A DNA stretch of 64,000 nucleotides from Noviherbaspirillum autotrophicum (GTDB taxonomy: Bacteria > Pseudomonadota > Gammaproteobacteria > Burkholderiales > Burkholderiaceae_D): NCBI RefSeq assembly GCF_000818395.1, contig NZ_JWJG01000028.1, positions 4,037,051-4,101,050 of the forward strand, written 5' to 3'. The notes under the pieces are model-generated. The model searched no databases. It was not told the origin of the DNA and saw nothing but the letters and a program-made list of their open reading frames with translations. A program made the translations under genes and the position numbers. Below are positions 62,730-64,000 of this stretch, in pieces. Position 1 is the stretch's first letter; each line of letters starts with the position of its first letter.

Positions 62730-63914
62730 CTAAACAATGCCCAGCTGCCTGGCTTTTGCCCCTGGAAATATCTGCTCCAGTTGCGAAGGACTCAGGCCAT
62801 ACACACGTTCGAATAGTCCAGCGAGTACCGCGCGGTATTCATTCAGGACCGGATAATCACGGTTCTGGAACAGCGACGCGGCGTCGACTCTTACCTGCTC
62901 GCCAGCGATCCGCCCGCCGTTTACCGAGCCGCCCAATATCCAGAACACCGTGCCATGCCCATGATCGGTTCCGCGGTTTCCATTTTCCCTGAACGTGCGG
63001 CCAAACTCGCTGACGACCACCACGACAGTATTGCGCCACTCCGGCCCCATTTCCTGCGCCAGCGCGGCCAAGCCACGGCCGAGCTCATCGAATCGTCCGG
63101 CCAGGTAACCGGTGGCGGCACCTTGCCCTACATGGGTATCCCACCCACCGACATCGATGAAGCCCAAGCTGTATTTGTCCCGCATTAGCCGCGCCACCCG
63201 GCGAGCCTCGACTTCGAAACCTTTCGCATTGATTGCGTTACGGTTGGCCGCCTCCATTTCACCCGCCATCTCGCGTGCCACTTCGTTACGCATGGAGAAT
63301 CCCTCCTCCACCTGACGCCCGATCGGAGTGTTCTTGTACATCGACGCGATGAGATTGCTTTGCCTCATATCCAGAGCCGGCTTCCCGATACTGCGCAATG
63401 CAGTATTCGGAACTTGCGCCGGGCCTTGGAATACCAGTGGCAGCTGATCGGTGAAGGACATCGGCGAGGCGTTGTTCAATACGCCGGCGAGACGATTCAA
63501 GAAACCAGATCGGAAATCGCGATGTCCGCCACCGCCCTGCCCCAACTCCATGCTGTCCTGTGTTTCGAAATGGCTGCGTGATAGGTTATCCGTTCCGGCA
63601 AACGGAATGAAAGTTACCTGCCGTTGGGTGAACAATGGATAAATTGAATCGCGCAGAACTGGATGCAATCCCCAGTCGCCGGACAATGCGATGGCGGAAT
63701 TGAGGTCGTTCGATGGCCGCGGAATGGCGATTTTGGGACGCGAGTCGTAATAAAAGTCGCTACTGGTCGGTATCAAGAGACTAGCCGCGTCATAGCCGCC
63801 ACGTAAAAACACCAGCAACAGCTTGGCCGGTGCACTCGGCGCCGCCAGCAGTTGCCCCGACAGCGAAGCCAGCTGCAATACGCCTAATCGTTTCAGGAGT
63901 TCGCGCCGATGCAT
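62730..63914 (-). CDS. DUF1501 family secreted protein
   Basis: A 394-residue protein with an N-terminal twin-arginine-like segment (MHRRELLKRLGVLQLASLSG) and the sulfatase-like DUF1501 domain. Likely metal or catalytic positions appear in FVFLRGGYDAASLLIPT-type FLRGGYDAA, SHFETQDSMELG, GGWDTHVGQG and VVSEFGRTFRENGNRGTDHGHG. DUF1501 genes typically pair with DUF1800 genes, as here. Function is unknown. The start has GGAG nearby at 63925-63920. Confidence 0.85.
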   Translation of the reverse strand: MHRRELLKRLGVLQLASLSGQLLAAPSAPAKLLLVFLRGGYDAASLLIPTSSDFYYDSRPKIAIPRPSNDLNSAIALSGDWGLHPVLRDSIYPLFTQRQVTFIPFAGTDNLSRSHFETQDSMELGQGGGGHRDFRSGFLNRLAGVLNNASPMSFTDQLPLVFQGPAQVPNTALRSIGKPALDMRQSNLIASMYKNTPIGRQVEEGFSMRNEVAREMAGEMEAANRNAINAKGFEVEARRVARLMRDKYSLGFIDVGGWDTHVGQGAATGYLAGRFDELGRGLAALAQEMGPEWRNTVVVVVSEFGRTFRENGNRGTDHGHGTVFWILGGSVNGGRIAGEQVRVDAASLFQNRDYPVLNEYRAVLAGLFERVYGLSPSQLEQIFPGAKARQLGIV

Positions 63915-63936
63915 GTTTTATGATCCTCAGTGCGGT

Positions 63937-64000
63937 TTAGCGGTACATGAATTCGGGCGACGACAACAGGAAGGCGTTCCATTCCTGCGGCGAGCCCGCC
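63937..64000 (-). CDS. DUF1800 family protein, C-terminal end (partial)
   Basis: Reading from the right edge on the minus strand, the last twenty codons give AGSPQEWNAFLLSSPEFMYR and then TAA at 63939-63937. The LLSSPEFMYR end is typical of DUF1800 proteins. The rest lies beyond base 64000. It precedes the DUF1501 gene by 22 bases in the usual DUF1800-DUF1501 order. Confidence 0.7.
   Translation of the reverse strand, partial: AGSPQEWNAFLLSSPEFMYR

Overview
The window looks like a chromosomal segment from a GC-rich betaproteobacterium of order Burkholderiales, most like the Oxalobacteraceae (Herbaspirillum, Herminiimonas or Noviherbaspirillum type). The support is the protein style of DapD, PilU, OmpR/EnvZ, PhaC/PhaR, RimO, Mfd and PolB, together with dense operons. 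The family-level placement is inference from recognised proteins; no rRNA is present to confirm it. I see no rRNA, tRNA, insertion sequence, integrase or CRISPR array.

Layout. 1-9.8 kb (+ strand): lysine/diaminopimelate genes dapD and dapE with pilU and an ArsC-like reductase, then prmB, an ABC-F ATPase, a CoA transferase, a DUF2520 oxidoreductase and an AlaC-type aminotransferase. 9.8-16.7 kb: a small secreted protein, ompR-envZ, two paralogous DUF4382 lipoproteins, an encapsulated-ferritin-like gene without an encapsulin gene, a YqhD-type alcohol dehydrogenase and a small zinc-ribbon protein. 16.7-22.8 kb: ispDF, mfd, serB and a small membrane protein. 23.1-28.6 kb: a FIST sensor gene, a GGDEF-EAL cyclic-di-GMP enzyme, a hemerythrin and a YihY membrane protein. 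28.6-37.6 kb: metC, rimO, phaR, phaC, pgeF, rluD, bamD and yaaA. 37.6-49.3 kb: a PIN protein, an aminotransferase, an HD-GYP-like protein lacking the HD pair, two GSTs, and fatty-acid type genes (enoyl-CoA hydratase, an ACAD10-like kinase-fold protein, and a four-gene cluster of two acyl-CoA dehydrogenases and two MaoC proteins). 49.6-56.6 kb (- strand): gcvH-gcvP-sdaA-gcvT-lipA. 57-62.7 kb: a small lipoprotein, an SOS-type polB, and an MFS exporter with its MarR regulator. 62.7-64 kb: DUF1501 and the last codons of a DUF1800 gene.

How the parts work together. The glycine cluster joins glycine cleavage, lipoyl synthesis and serine deamination in one gene run, giving a route from glycine through serine to pyruvate. 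The acyl-CoA dehydrogenase/MaoC cluster resembles heteromeric PimC/PimD or steroid side-chain systems, and it shares a promoter-proximal motif with the kinase-fold gene 4-5 kb away, which suggests one repressor. Several regulatory sites are visible in the bases: three 10-bp tandem repeats before ompR, a LexA box before polB, two 12-bp palindromes over the start of the MFS gene, a 14-bp palindrome before phaR, and a perfect 10-bp inverted repeat before the ferritin-like gene.

Most of the window is ordinary conserved core. The best leads for something less described are the ferritin-like gene without its shell, the degenerate HD-GYP protein, the FIST/cyclic-di-GMP/hemerythrin neighbourhood, the shared lipid-catabolism operator, and the rimO start placed directly behind a terminator.
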